Below, in pieces: positions 43,101-58,100 of a stretch of 64,000 bases of DNA. Positions within the stretch are counted from its first letter, which is position 1, and every line of letters starts with the position of its first letter. This DNA is from Hetaerina americana (Eukaryota; Arthropoda; Insecta; Odonata; Calopterygidae): contig JAKTNV010000179.1 of the NCBI GenBank assembly GCA_022747635.1, forward strand, positions 248,001 to 312,000, given 5' to 3'. The notes under the pieces are model-generated. The model was not told where the DNA came from. It saw nothing but the letters and a program-made list of their open reading frames with translations, and made no database searches. The translations under genes and the position numbers were made by a program.

Positions 43101-46100
43101 TGTTGGGAGTTTGCTTCTTATTTGGAAAAATGAAAAGTAATTGCAAGGTGACATTAAGCTGGACATCATTAGTGGGAAGGCAAGGTTGATTTTTGTTGAC
43201 CTCATTAAGAAGATCCCAGGATCATCTATGGCCAGAGGAGGAGTATTAGAGGGGATCCGGGGAATGGTCTGAGAAGTTTGAGAGAAGGACCAGCATCCGC
43301 GGTATTATGAGGCATGGTGAAGAAGCAAGGTCTGATGCATAGGTAGCTGAGAATTTCATCAGTGGCTTCAAGAAGCTCGTAGATTCCGAGGGTAACCTGC
43401 CGCAGTGGGTTTTTAATTGTGTAAAAGCATGACTCTTCTGAAGAAGATGCTAAAGTAAACCTATGTAGCAACTGAGGAAAATGCATAGCCCGGTCACAAG
43501 CCAATGAAAGACCATCTCATGCTGCTATTTTGTACCAATGCAAGAACTGATTTGACAATCAAACCAGTGCTTTTTTACCATTCAGAACTCCATGAGTTTT
43601 CAAGAAGTGTGAAGTCCAGAAGAGCAGGCTAAATTTGATGTGGAGGTCAAACAGCAAGGCAACCTCCTTTTTACTGATTGGATCAATGAAGTGTTTGGTC
43701 CTTCCCTAAAAAAGTATTTGCTTGAGATGAATTTGCCACTCCATGTCTTGGTTGCTATGGACAACGCTCCTGCCCATCCTCCTGGTCTACAAGATGACCT
43801 CCTTGGGGAATTTAATTTCATCAAGATACAGTTTCCAAGGAGGGCATGAAGTTGAATTTTGTTTAACAAGAAGAAGTTGTGAAGGAGAGCTAGTCAGAGG
43901 AGGAGGTGACAGAAAAGCAACAACCTTCTGGTCCATTAAGAGAAAGTATGGAAAGCTGTTGCATCATACATGAAGAAGCTTTACCCTGATAAAGTTATGG
44001 CTATGCACACTACAAATTTATTTAATTTTAGTGATGTGTCGCCCTTTCTTTTAATTTTTAAATATTGGAAAAACAAATGTCGCATGATAACTTTCTAGTG
44101 GAAAAACTTAGGTATGTATCATAAATAATAAACTAATAATTTTGATTCTTTTTTGTTTTCTGCAAATCGAATTTGCATTCCTTGTTGGTTAATTCCCCAA
44201 GAGAAGATGAAAATAATTCAGGGTCCTAAATAATGTGTATATAACTTTCTTTGAATACACCTAGTACATAATTTATTTTGGCATGGGTTGCATTGTCATA
44301 TTTGACATTAATTTAAATGGGAAAAATTGTTTCATTAAGCAAGTGTTCCACATTAAAACTAAAGCATTGAAATTAGGACCCAATGAAATGGGCATCAGAT
44401 TATATAACAAACTACCCAAAAGTATCAAGGATACAAAGGGAACTGCTGCATTCAGGCATAAATTAAAAAGATATATATCTACAGGGCAATATGTTCTACT
44501 CGGTTGATGAATATCTCAACAATATTCCCGACCAGTAAGTTCATACTCTTAGTTTCTAGCAATGGTCATGGTCTGATTCATGTTAATGATCAATGATTTT
44601 TCTGAATTTGATATTGCATGTGCATGTTACAGCCAATGTTCATGGGTTTGTACCAAACATTTATGTAACTATGAGCATCATTTCTTTCTCTATGTATCTT
44701 AACTGAGCGTGTGTCTTTGCTCCTCATTTAACGTGCCTTATATCATGTACATACACCACCCACCTGGTATTTTTGTATTGTGATCTCTGGGCAAATAAAA
44801 AGTAATAATAATAATAATAATAATTACAAGTAAGATTCTGGATCGAATAATACTCATGATGCCAGGTAGGTCATCATTTTGAGTGTCTCCTCTCCATGCT
44901 AAGGATATAGAGGAGCACATGCATCACTGGAGGCGAGTGTGCCCTAGCGAGATGGATGCGTTGAATGAAGCATCTCCACTCTGTTCCCAGATTCTCAGCA
45001 GGCCATATGAGCTAGACCTGGGGCCATTCGTGAGTGAAGCAGAAGTCCCAGATGTGCGGACCGTTGTCGTAGGATTGATCCACATATTTCGTGTCAAGTT
45101 ATATCAACTGCCGTCCTCACATGCAATTAAAGCATACAAACTCCTGGTTAATCACCTTGAGGCCCACTACAAGAAACCGTCTGTTTTTGACAATGTGAGC
45201 AGCCTTCGTTACAAGGTATGTATGCAATGGCTGAATTGATAAATCATGTTTTAACTTATGTTTTACATTGATTTTACCGTAAAAAATTGTGTCTTTGGAC
45301 TGGAACTGTTCCAAAAACACATGCAAAGCCAACCTAAAGTGAGCTGCATAGGATCTGAAAATCATTCACATTTTATTTGGTATTTGTTATTGAATGGTGA
45401 TTTCTAATTTGAAACCTTAAGTTTTGATCAAATTTTCAGTATAAATTGTTTCCTTTCCAAATATTGTAGTATTCTCAGGTTTGCAATCCTGTAAACCTCC
45501 AGCTCTCTGGAAAAATGGCCCACCTTCAAAATCAAATGCTTTGAGAGTTACTTAATTATTGAAATTTAGAGCATGTGAAATCATGATATTGTATATTTAC
45601 GACATGCTTGTTTTGTGCTGTTTGTTGAAACATTTGCCGAAAAATGTTAGCAATCCTTGCAATCGGGGAATACAAGGTTTGAGTAAAAAGTATTGGTAAC
45701 AATTTTTTACTAACATGCACGCGAAGTGCTGAATTCAGACCTTTGGTAAAATGTATGCACGATCGCAGATCATTTTGGCATTGATAAATGACTGCACTCC
45801 AATGGAACTTTTCCCAATACTTCTAATGCCAACCATGTGTACAGTTTGTCAAGGCAGTGTCTGAATTTTCCACAATGACTTCTCCATGATGATATGGCTG
45901 GACTAGTGACCCCAAAATGCTCCCTCATTGCATGCCTTTAATTACTCCTCTCCCTCGATAGAATTTCACTTGTCTGTCGCATGCAATTGCTGTTTCGTGG
46001 CGCCACCGCTTTAATGCTGCCAATCCTGGCTTTGCAGATCATCGAGTGCTTCCTCCAGATTCGCGCCAACTCCCACTTCCACCTGGGTTTCCCCGAAACG

Positions 46101-49100
46101 ACCACCGGAGGCGGTGGTGCTGCTCCTCCCGTGGAGAGTTCTATCGTCTCTCCCTCTGCCACCTCCACCCACGGCTCACAGCGGATGGCCAAACTACGCT
46201 TTAGCCCCTACCTGGCCGTGGACCACCGGCACAGCGAGAAGCCCCCTGGTGCTGGCTCCTCCCCTCCTCCCTCAACGATGCCCCCAGCATCATCAGTGAC
46301 CACCTCGGCCCCGCCGCCCTCCACGGCCCCGCCCTCCACAGCGCACCTGGCCCACCACCCCTCCTGCACCATCACCCACCTCTCCCTCACGTACGCTTGC
46401 AAGGCTGTGTTCCTCAGCCTCATTCAAGAGAGAGGTGAGTGGGTCCAACAAGGCTTGATTGCGCCGGAGGGTTAATATCGAACGCAACTGCCAGTGACCA
46501 AAGAGGCTCGGGCGTATTCAAGTTGCCATAGCTGCCCAATGAGAAGCCAATACCTCCCCCCCACCATCCAAAATTTATAACATTTTTGGGAAAAATAATT
46601 TTTGGAAGACTTAGTAGAATTTTGTGTTATGTGGGTTACTCTTGAGTCACGCTTAGAGGAAACAATTCATCCTGAGGGCTCTGATCTTTCATAAGCAATT
46701 TTGAATATTGCTTTTTGATTGCTCCTCATACAATTTATTAAATAAACATTTCATCAAGGTCAAGTTTTCCTCTTTCTTATTCGATTCATGTCATTTATAA
46801 ATCATTGGAGGAGACCCCTCGACTAATGTCAATGGAATTCCAATGGTTGAACTGTGAATTGAGTGGAATAATTTGAGAAATTAATATGCGAATGACTAGG
46901 AACTTTTGTAATTGTAATGCAAGGTAATACAAGTTGTTATTTTTTATTGTACACGTAATAACTCTGAGAAATGAAAGAATTTTTTTCTTAGCCTTGAATT
47001 TAAGACAGTGGGTGATATTTTTTGTGCAGAGTATTGACAAAAAGAACTTTGATTTATTTTTGATGAAGTACTACGGCACATGACATCAAGGTAGAATTAT
47101 GCCTGCCATCAGTGGTTGCAGTTTTTAAAGTTTCAGTATTTCTGACCTTGATTAAATCAACACGTGTGTGCAATATTTAAAATGGAATACGATTTCTGTT
47201 CAGTTCTCACATTTCCTACATCACCTGTTTAATTCACTTGCCCATCATTAAATTAATATGCTTTATCCACCTCAACAACTCAAGAAATGTCAAACATTGT
47301 GTGCCATGCTCCAGTTATTAAAACTGAAAAATGATATCAGAAAAATCACCTCAATGGGAAATTTGAATTATATTTAAACTATTTATGACAACGATGAAAT
47401 TTCAAAGAATTCAAATCCAAAATAAGACATCATATTATGCATCAAATAATGGAGTCAAATTAAAGATCAATAAAAATTAAAGATTGTTCAGTTGTATTAA
47501 TTTTAATAAATTTGCTCAAATTCTAACAAATTATTTTTGTAAGCACAGTTTTTCGATTTGACAGCCGTCTTGATAATTGCAAAGGTAGCATTTTCATGGG
47601 CCCTTTTGGAACAGTAATTCCTGTGGTGTGGCTTCACACTAACTGTGCCCTTTCCCTTCCTTGCTTAACCTCTCAGGCTAATTATTTTTGGAGGGATAAA
47701 AACGTCCAGTGCTGGTTGGGAAGAAGAGGGATTGGAAGGGGGACGGTTAAAAAGAGGGAAGTGGTGTGTCATGGGGGCCTTGATCGCTCGCTAGCGGATT
47801 CATGGATGACTGGTGCCCGCTGGAGCTATTCTGGATGTTGGGAGCATTTTTGCTATATGTCGGAGCGGCCAGAGATATCGGGTGGTCACTGGGGGAAGGT
47901 TTGGTGGAAGGTAAGGAGGTAAAAAGAGACGTTTCAGGCGTGATATGGTGGAATATCATAATTAATTAAAAATTGCCAATTTTTAATGAAGTAAGGGGAG
48001 GTGGTGGGGGATGGAAGGGCATTTAAGGAAGGGTCAAGTGAGAACGGAGAGAGAAAAGGTGGAAGATGCAACACTGTTTTTACGACAAGGCTCGATCTCC
48101 ATCAGACAGAGAATGATTACCGAATATCTGTGCAACAGAGGGCAAGGAAGTGAAGAGGAAGGGGAGGGGGAAGAAGGGGTGGGTAGGATAACTGGAACGG
48201 GGCCTTGGGGCACGGGCCTGAATCGTCTGAAGAAAATGGATGGGAAGCATTATTGAGGTCATTGAGTGAGTCATGTGTGTTTGCTACAGAAGAGTCAATT
48301 ATTGTGAATATGTTGTAGACGTAATTTATTAAGAAAGTGGGCCGGAAATAGTTTAAGGAGGATTTGAGTGTTTTCAAAATTATTTAGTTCAACTGAGAAT
48401 GAGGGAAAAGGGTTGCCCTCATGTCAGTGCCCTAATTTTGCGTGAGAAACTGCTACTGAAGTCATTCCTAACTTCATTGTACTTTTTGAATCCCCTATTT
48501 TTGTCTGTCCAATGTTGCACCCCCATAAATAGAGGCATACATTTTAAATTATAACCGCAAAACAACAAAAATTTGTTAATGCGTACAATTATAATCATTC
48601 ATGTTTAATTGTTAGTTTAACTTCTTGCTGAAAGCCCACGCATATATTCCTCAGTATTCCTATAACTGAAACTCTTGCATACCTTAAAACCTTGTTTACA
48701 CTTTGTCGATCATTCACATATTGATATGTTTTTGTCGCCAATATCAAGTGGCAGCTTGCAAATTAATTTGTGTTCAGTTAGTCTTCGGGTTTTCACGCCC
48801 TGGTGGATTATTTTGGAACTATTAGGAGCTATTTCTTTGATCCTTATTAGTCTAGAAGTTTTTGTAAAATTTTAAGGTGTTTTTGAGAGATATTATTATT
48901 TTTTTAACCTGCAACATTCATTGCTGCCCCTTACGTAATCGTGGCTGCCGAGAAAAGAAGGTGAGTGAGCGGAAGTGATATATTAAACCAAGTATTTCCG
49001 GTTAATGCCCCAAGTTGTGAAGGAAATGATGGAAGTGCTGACGAAAGCAATAACAAAATCCCAAGTGACAGCGATGAAGATATAATGGTTACCAAGAAAA

Positions 49101-52100
49101 CTGTTCGTGTTCTACCTTTGCATCATTACAGTGATTCTGTAAAAGTTTGAAGTGGCACAATATAACCATTGGAGAAATGAAAATTTTTTTTGGATTGTTA
49201 TCCTTATGGGGCAGGTGCGTAAAGGCAATAAATGATTGCTGGACATTGGACTCTCTAACAGAGACACACACATTGAGCAATAATGAGAAAGATCATGAAT
49301 TGGTCAAAGAAGACAATGCTGTGTTTGTTGAACAGTGCCCTATTCAATTCTTTTAGGGTGCCTTTGCTGCTCAATGGAAAATAAAATGTTTGTAAAAATT
49401 TCTTGCATGAAGTTGCAAGACACACTGGGTGAGTCACAGAGACACAGAAGAGCCCATCTCAAACACTCGAGAGGAAAACAGTAACGGTTTCTCTTCAAGG
49501 CATGCACCTGAGATGGACACACGCCAGGAAGACTTTCAATTGACATGAAGAAGGATAATAAGAGATAATAGTTAGTGCTGGGAGCAAGTAAATACCTTGG
49601 AGACCTTGTAGAGTATATGCAGCCAAGAAAAGGAGAAGTGAAAACTGCTTTATTTGTGTATTTCATAGGATTCCACTCCATAGAGGGACGTGCTTAGAAC
49701 AATACCACACTCTACTTGGTTACTCTGGCGTATAATCTCTGCTCATTTAAAATTCCAATAAAAAATATGTAGTAGTTCAGGAGTTGTGTGTGAGTTTTAT
49801 TGAATGCTTATACATTTCATGTGAAGGCACAAAATAGGGCCGGCCCGAGGGGCTGGTGAATTTGAAGGGCACCGACACACAAAGTGTTGAAATCCACAAA
49901 CTTCAGATACCACGACAGCAGATGAATCCTCATCACCCCTCAGCGGCACCCATTGCGTGCCCCATGGCTATTTCCAAATCAGCAAGCAGTTTCTCAAGCA
50001 AAATTAGGGTGCTGACGTGGGCAACCATTTCCCCTCATTCTCAGCTGAAGTAAATAATTTTGAAAATACTCAAATCCTCCTTAAACTATTTCCAGCCCAC
50101 TTTATTATTAAGTTACATTGACTGTATATTCAGAGCATTTGACTCTCCTGCAGCAAACGCACGTGGCTCCCTCGCTGACCTCAATAATGCTTCCCATTTT
50201 GGTCAGAATATAGCTGCCCCCTTTTTAGTGATAAATCATTTTGGAGGGTGACACCAAATTTTCACATCAGGAAAATAATATTCTCTGGTGGCTACACTCG
50301 ATTGAAAGGGAAATCAAATTCTAATTAAAGTAGTATACTTAGATTAACTACAGAAGAATAATTTGTTTCCCATACAGATTGGAAGGTGCTGCATCTAATT
50401 CTTCAGGAAATACCTCAGGTGATGCAGAACAAAGCCTTGATCCTTTCAAGGGATGGCGCCAATGATGTTGACAACCTAGCACACTCCCTCTGTCTCCTGG
50501 TAAGTGATTGCATCCCGTGGGCAAGTGAGGCTAAGAATTCAATTCCTCCAATGAGTTCAAATCTTATCCTTGTTGCATGCAATGTTTATCGATCGCTGTT
50601 GAGGGCAAGGTATGCCCATCATGGTACCAACTTTAACCCTTCTAATCCTTTTTTTATGGTATCTGCCGCATTCTCACATTTCTAATTAGTCGTATGTAAT
50701 TTTGGCTTTCAAAGTGAGATGTGCGGTGTCATGGTGGTAGCAAAGTTAAAATTTTTAGGATTGCATATCGACCCTAATCTTAAGTAGGATGAACATAGCT
50801 CTTGGGTATGTGAGAGAATTAATTCAGTTTGCTGCCAGATATAAATTTTAAAATACACTGTAAGTCAAGATGTCTTAAAAATGTTATATTATGACTTACT
50901 CTTTAACTCCTAATGGAATTGTAATCTGGGGAACATTATCCTCTTTAAATCAGGTATTTTTAGCGCAGAAAAAATAGTAAGACTCTTACATAATCAATCG
51001 TGCACATTGCCAACTTCTTCTTAAACTTTTGGGAATATGAATTGTACCTTGCGTTAACATCCATCATGCAGTGATGTATGCTAAGAAAAGCAAGGGTGAC
51101 TTTCCCATGAATAACAGTTATCACCGTCACAATACCAGAGGATGTAAAGAGATACATACGTGTGAAAAAATCAAATCCATCTATGGTAGCTCAAAGACCA
51201 GCATCAATGTTCACAAAATTGTTTAACTATCTGTCTGTTTAAAAAATGAGAAAAGAATGTTGCCATTCAAGGAAAGTCTATTTGCATATCCGGTTGAGCA
51301 GTGTTAATATAGTGTAAATGACTATTTATATAACACTTAAGTGTATATTAGTTTCCTATCATAACTGTATTATGTATTTCTATTTGGGAATAATGTGATC
51401 TATATCCCATTGAGGTGTCCTATGCATGTACAAGTGTCGTGTATTCTCAGTACTGTACACTGTGCCTGCTGGACAAAGAAATGTATTATTGCATTATTGT
51501 CATTAAAGTATCGTCAGAGGCACAAGAGACAGAAAGGATGCAGTATTGTGTTTTTGAACCTTAAAGGTGGCACAGCGGTGTTTTTTGGGTGTTAAGTGCG
51601 AGGGGAGGCCAGGTGTAGGGGTTGGGGAGGGCTTAAGCATAGCCCACGCTAATGGGCAACCTGAGTCTATGGGTCCTCCTAGGAGCCAGCTTCACGCTGC
51701 CTGGAGGGCCTCGATCCGTAGTGGTATGTCTGAGGGTGGAAGGGAGGCAATGATTGAAACATTAAAGCACTCGGTGGAGGAAAATTTGTGGAGGGAGCCA
51801 TGTTTAGGAACTGGCAGAGAGGTTGTTGCTGAAGAAGGGATGCAGGAGGTGCTTGCTTTTATGTGGATGTTGAGGGGTGTGGAGCATTGCCTAATTGCCA
51901 TAGGAGGAGGAGCAGAGCCTCTGGGTCAGTTGGTAAATTACATTGCTAACAAAGAACTGTGACAAATACTATGATAGTTGTTGGATCGGAGTTAATCATG
52001 GATCTCCACTTAAATACTGGGATTCCACAATTTATAAATCCTTTGGCTGGAATTGATTTTTTTTAATTGTATATGTAGTTTTAAAGGATGTGTGTCACAT

Positions 52101-55100
52101 TGCATGAAGTTTTTAGTTCATGAATTCATTTGCATGTTATTCTCTCTTTCAGTATGTTATGTCTTATTATGATATCATTTTGAATTATTTTTAACAGTTT
52201 TTATTGAGTTTTTACAAACTTATCTGTTGTCTAAAGTTTCTACTCTGTAAATTTTCATTAATATGAAGTAGTGTCATTTACAGTTTTTACTATGCTGTGA
52301 TATTTTAATACATAACATTATTTAAGTTTATATTGAAATACATACGTAATATTTTATAAGCTTATTTAAATATATTTAATTGATTTAAACCTCATCTTTT
52401 GTATCTTAGCCCTGCTTGCCAACGTGTCAACTTGTTTGTAGTCGATGAATGTTCTTAATGATGTTATCATTAAACTGATGTCCAAACTTCAGATTTTTTA
52501 TTCCTAGTAAAGAAAATTGAACTGATGTTTCAGGTAAGTGAGAAGTCTCTTGGCCTGCCTGAAACTCTTCGAAACACTCCAGGATCACATTTTCCCAAGT
52601 CAGACTTCCATGGCCATGTGTTCCCTGCCATTGCATCATTGGCGTCCTACCACTGCCACTTGGATCCTACCATACAAGTAAATACATTGCTTGAGGGATG
52701 TTTGAGTGGCATGAGATGATTAGTGACTCATTTCATTGGAAGAGCAGTTTGCTGCATAGTTCTCAAATGCTTATATTCATGTGTATCTTTGATGTTGTGC
52801 ATAAAACCAGTATCATTAGGGGTAGCCTGCAACCTGCTAATATGGGCTGCACTTTAATAGTTTTCCCTGAGTATCCTGTTTATTTCACAACAAGCAAAGT
52901 TGTGTATTTTCAAGGAATATCATTTGGAATATATGAAAAAAACTTCGTCGCTATTTAATTTCAAATGTTGTACATTGTGGATTGATTTATAAAGATTTGT
53001 GAAATGTTTCTCGTTTATAAATGCCTAAAAGCTTAATTTTCCACTGATGTGCCTGCTTTTAAACAATTGAATGGGGGAAATTATTTTTCTGGGAATTCTG
53101 TTTGAAAAGTGTGAAACATTACCAAAATGCAACTGTGGAATCGGTGAAATGTTGTTTCTTTTGATAATTTTCCAACAAGATTTCTGAAAAACATAGCTAT
53201 TGTGATAAATAATTCCCCAGAAAGTTTATTGCCTGCTTCTTTGAAAAGTTGGTTGTGACTGTCAGTGTGATTTGTGGGCGGAGGAAAGTGAAGAGGTACT
53301 TGGTGACATGAGTTTGGGAAGGAGACACGAGGTTATCAGCAAGGGTGTTATTGTTAGGGCCTATAGATAAGTGTGAGAGAAATTCTTGTAGTTATTTTTG
53401 AGATGTTTGTTAATGAAAATGAACACAAGCAGGAATTGTGTGAAGTATTTGATATCATTTCATTGAAGTATGTAAATATCATCCCTCGGGAAACCCATTC
53501 ACTACTAATTCCATGGTGTCACAGACGTTGGCATATTTTGGTCCCTTTGGGAAACCCAAGTCCCTAAGTATTTGTTGGCTGGTGCCTTTTTGGCTTTTTT
53601 CCGTGTGTTATTATTAAATAATTTAGAATGGCCGAAATCTGTTGTCCAATTTTGTGCATTCAAGAAATTGAAAAGAATGATACTCGGTTATACTCTCTGT
53701 ATAACAAAAATTCCAGTCAAAAGTTTTATTTTTCCCATTACTTGCAGTTTAAGAACTTGATTGTTTTTTGTAGTGGTGACTATAAAAGCAAATTGCTTTG
53801 GTGCTGTGTATAATGGCTCCCTTCTTCTGCATCCAGGCTCTTCTCATCAAATGCTTAGAAGTGGGATTGGCATCACGGAAGGCTCGGGATTGCGTGTCAG
53901 CCCTCTCGGTGTGTGCGCTCGAGATGAGGGATGCCATGGGGAAGCTTCTGCCAGAGGTGCTGCTTCACCTTTCCAAAATTTCGGCCACTGTCCACGTCGC
54001 TGTTCCCATCTTGGAGTTCTTGTCCAGTGAGTGTCTCTTCATTGCTATATGTCTGTGCACCACAAACAAGCGATTTGGTGCATTATTGATTCCAATTATC
54101 TTCCTTTTGATGCCGAGTTTACAGGTATGAGCATGTAAATGTTTATAAGCTGGAGGAAATCAGTCTCACATCAAGTCAAAATTACTTAGGAAACTCAAAT
54201 ACCTGTACAGTGGAATCTTCCTTTTGCACTCTGAAATGTACATTCTCTTCTCGATTGAGAGCATTTTTTTCGTTACATTTGAATTCGTATTTCATTTTAG
54301 TTTATTCGTATCTCATTATTTAAATTTCAGAATTTATGTGTATGTATCTCAAAATTTACTACAGAGAACAAAAGTAGGATGACAGCTTGAACACTGTACG
54401 CATAGCAACTGGCAAATGAGACTTCTTTCACATTATGGATCATACACAAGCGTAAACGTGAACAGTAAATGAGAGCTATGCATGACTCCATAAAAAATTA
54501 TTTCATTTGATGGAAGTGCATTACATCACAAGCACAGCCAAAAAAATATGCAAATTGAAAAAATCCAAACATTTATATACCTATGTACACAATAATTTAA
54601 AGAAGAGTCTCGCAGAAATAAATTAGTCTGGAAACATGCCTTTCAACTTGCATTCTATTTTGTACAGATCTGCTACATTTACAGTTATTTCATCTCATAA
54701 ACCCTTGAGAAAAAGAAGAAACATATAGTTTCTATGCTTCATTTATTCTAATACATAGTAATTCTTTATTCAAATGCATAGTACTTCATGTATACGTAGA
54801 GTACATTGTATTATATACACATACGTATAAATATATGATAGGATAGGTAGATCCCTCGAATCCAAGAAATTCATCACCTGAATCACAATCAAATGAATTA
54901 AGTGCATTTATTATCTCTTCAGGTACATCACCGAGTCCACTCTCTGAAGTTAACTCTTCCTCATCTTCTAGCACTGGTGTTGAAACATTGCCAAAAGCTT
55001 CAAATTCATTTTTTACACAAGTCACTCTGACACCATGCTAACTTTCCAGGATCCACCGGCTTATTTCGTCATAAGACACCCTTTTTATCCTTCCCGATTC

Positions 55101-58100
55101 TGTGTAGTCTTTCATCATCCACCTTTCCCAACTAGAATGTAACTTTGATTTAAAAGATCTTTCAATGGATAAATCCTGGCAGCCTCGCAATTTCCTTTTC
55201 CTTTGGCAAAATTGATGACTTCTAGCTTAAACATCACTGAATACGATTTTCTTCTCCATGGGTAATTTTCTTGAAAAAATTTTAAATTATAGAAGCTTAA
55301 GACAATTCAGGTTTGAATCAATGACCAGGTAGGCAGCACTTTCATGGAACTTGGAAGGGTGTATAGGACAGATGGGCGCCAATACTAACAAAGTGAGGTA
55401 AAGCCAACAAAACGAGAAAATTCTATTTCATTCATTCTTTTTTTTATACTTGATATGCTGAAAGTTAATTTATTAAGCAAATGAAAGGGCACGTAAGCCT
55501 GTGTCTCATTTCGACTTAGGAATCATAGCAAAAGAGCAGTAAGGCGGCATATTGTGTTGGCTTGTAAATATTGTTTACTTTTTGATCCCTCTGTTAATTG
55601 GAATTGATTTCAATCACCTGGCTCTAATCTTCTGTATACTTGCGGTAGATATAGCCACTGGCAACTATGATCCCATGTATTCATTGGTTGTAAACACCTA
55701 TTAGTATTAAATATAGACATATTTTTACACACAATACATATATACAGATGCACGGCATCTCTACAAGTTCAAGATAACTATGAAGCCCTGGGCACGCAGT
55801 ATCTATACAAATTCATTGTAACCACAAAGTTCTGGTTGTGCGTAATGCATAAGGTGCGCCTGATCGATGGGAAAATATGGTAATACAATTAACATAATAG
55901 TTTCAGGTTTAACTTTGGGGAATTCCTTCATTATGAGGGTAAAAAGAATGTAGAAAGAAAAGTGGGGGAATGGGTGATGTGAGCGGGAAGAGCGGATTGG
56001 GTAATTAGTCAGCCGATTCAGTAGCGGGCTGGGAGGAGGGGTTACTACATTGTTGAAGAGGTTTGCTTGGTGTCAGGTTAGTTGGCCGAGGGGTGAGGGG
56101 AAATGAAATAACGGAGAACGTGAAGGGCAAAGAAAATCGTTGCTCAAAACATCTCCGTAATCCATGTGCTGAAGGATTTCTAATTGCTCCAGAGGATCGA
56201 GGCGGTGACCTTTCTTCTCAAAGTGCAGCATTTCAGGGATGAAATCGCTACTGTGGCCACAATCTCTCAGGTGTCTGGCGAAGAGTGACGTGGAGATGTT
56301 GTTTCCAAAGCATGCTCGGTGCTCCTTTACTCTCGTCTCAAATCTCCTTCCCGTCTCGCCTATGTATGCATCCGGTTGCAGTCTTTGCAGAGGAGTTTGC
56401 TCACCCCACTCTTGTGTATGGGTTCAACTTGGTCCTTCGTGTGGCATAACAGGTGGCTTAATTTGTTTTTATTATAGAAGGCTGGTCTCACCTTTCTTTT
56501 GGGAGGATTCTTTGTGAGAACACTCTTAAAGAACGAAGTATCAAAAAACAAATTGCAGTGAACAATTGTTATAGAGAAGAGTTAATTGATAAACTTCACA
56601 GTAAGAAACTATCCCATTTAGCCAAGTTTGCCATGTATAGTTTTCCCACATCTACAGAAAATCAGCCACAGTGGCTGAGATTCCCTTTCCATGGCCACTT
56701 GTCATTAAAAGTGCAAAGAATCCTCCCACAAGAAAAGCATAAGGACAGAGGCAACCATCACCAATGCCGTGCCAATATGTGCAATCAATGAGTGAAAAAC
56801 TTGTGAATAGTAAAAGTATTTATGCCAGAAACTGTTTTTGTATCACTTTGATGTATGTAATAATGATAGAATGTATATAGTTCAAGAAGCATCAAAAACC
56901 TAATTTAAATAGAAATGGCTTTCTTCAAAAAAGAAAAATGATTTTTAACATTGCTGTAATGGATTAAAAATTACATTAATTACATTATTTAAGGTTCTGC
57001 TAATGTTTTATCATATTCAACTCTTGTTGGCTCTGTCTGTTGCTTCTTTATAAAAGCATCCCAAGTGGACTGGCCTTTCTTTTTGCTCACCCTATGAAGT
57101 TTTTCTTTGAGCAACTTGAGCCTCTCAACACATTGATGCCTCACACTGCTGCTATGTGCAAAGTTAGGGTCATTTTCATAAACTTGATCAAGTGCAGAGT
57201 GGGTCGAGTCCATCAGGTAGAGCTTCTCTTGTTCCCAATTGTTCTGCAAGTTTCTCAGGTCCTCATGGCATCTGCACTTCCTTCTGCGTCTTGGTTCAAG
57301 GAAATTTTCATCAGGTCTTCATCGGACAACTCATTCCCACTTCTATAGTCAATATGGTGATGTTGGTTATATCATGCAAAATGACATTGATAAATGTCAT
57401 GAATGCATGAACTGCTTCCAGTCGTACCCCACGTCTAACTCCATTCGAGCAATTGGTTTCACTGGACTCTCCGGCATGCCATACATTTTCAATGGCTGAC
57501 ATGATGGCACTAGTATTCCAAAATGAAAAATGTATTCTTTCCTATCACCACCAACTGAGTCAAAGAGTTGTTGAAATGTTTGCCCTAAATATGAAGCTTT
57601 GAACGTAACCATTGCTCATCAGCCCATGGGCTGAAGTGCTCGTGTTGCATTAGGGGCAAGTGAACTGTCCTTATAAGGAAGAGGTGCTATGATGTCAGTT
57701 AAACTCTGTGGGTGTCCTTCTGCAGTAGGAAGCTGCATTAAAGCTTAATTTTAATTTTTGGACCCATTTGACCAATGGTTTCCTGGGTCCACTTTTATTT
57801 TACTTCACAGTTAGCTGGGGATTCCTTTGAATCTTAGTTCCCCTTTTTACAAACAATAATGAGACATAAGGAAACAACATACATAACAAAACAGACAAAA
57901 ATAATCAGACATAAGGAAAGTTTTTCTAAAATTTTAACATCTACAGGTGCTTATATATGTTGGGAGTTAAACTAATGATAAACAATTCAAGAAAAGAAAA
58001 AAAAATCACTCAATAGACATATAGAATACATTGCTACATTTTACACAAAATTTTACACAAAATATTTCCCAGTTAGTTCGCTTGTTGTGGTTCACTATTT

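Noticed and set aside
46208..46487. Minus-strand Gly/Val-rich frames
   Set aside because: Shadow of the Pro/Ser/Thr-rich part of TSC2 exon 12.
47596..47922. 108-codon frame as a gene or TSC2 exon
   Set aside because: Does not fit between exons 12 and 13 by phase or homology; Trp/Gly-rich composition from G-rich DNA.
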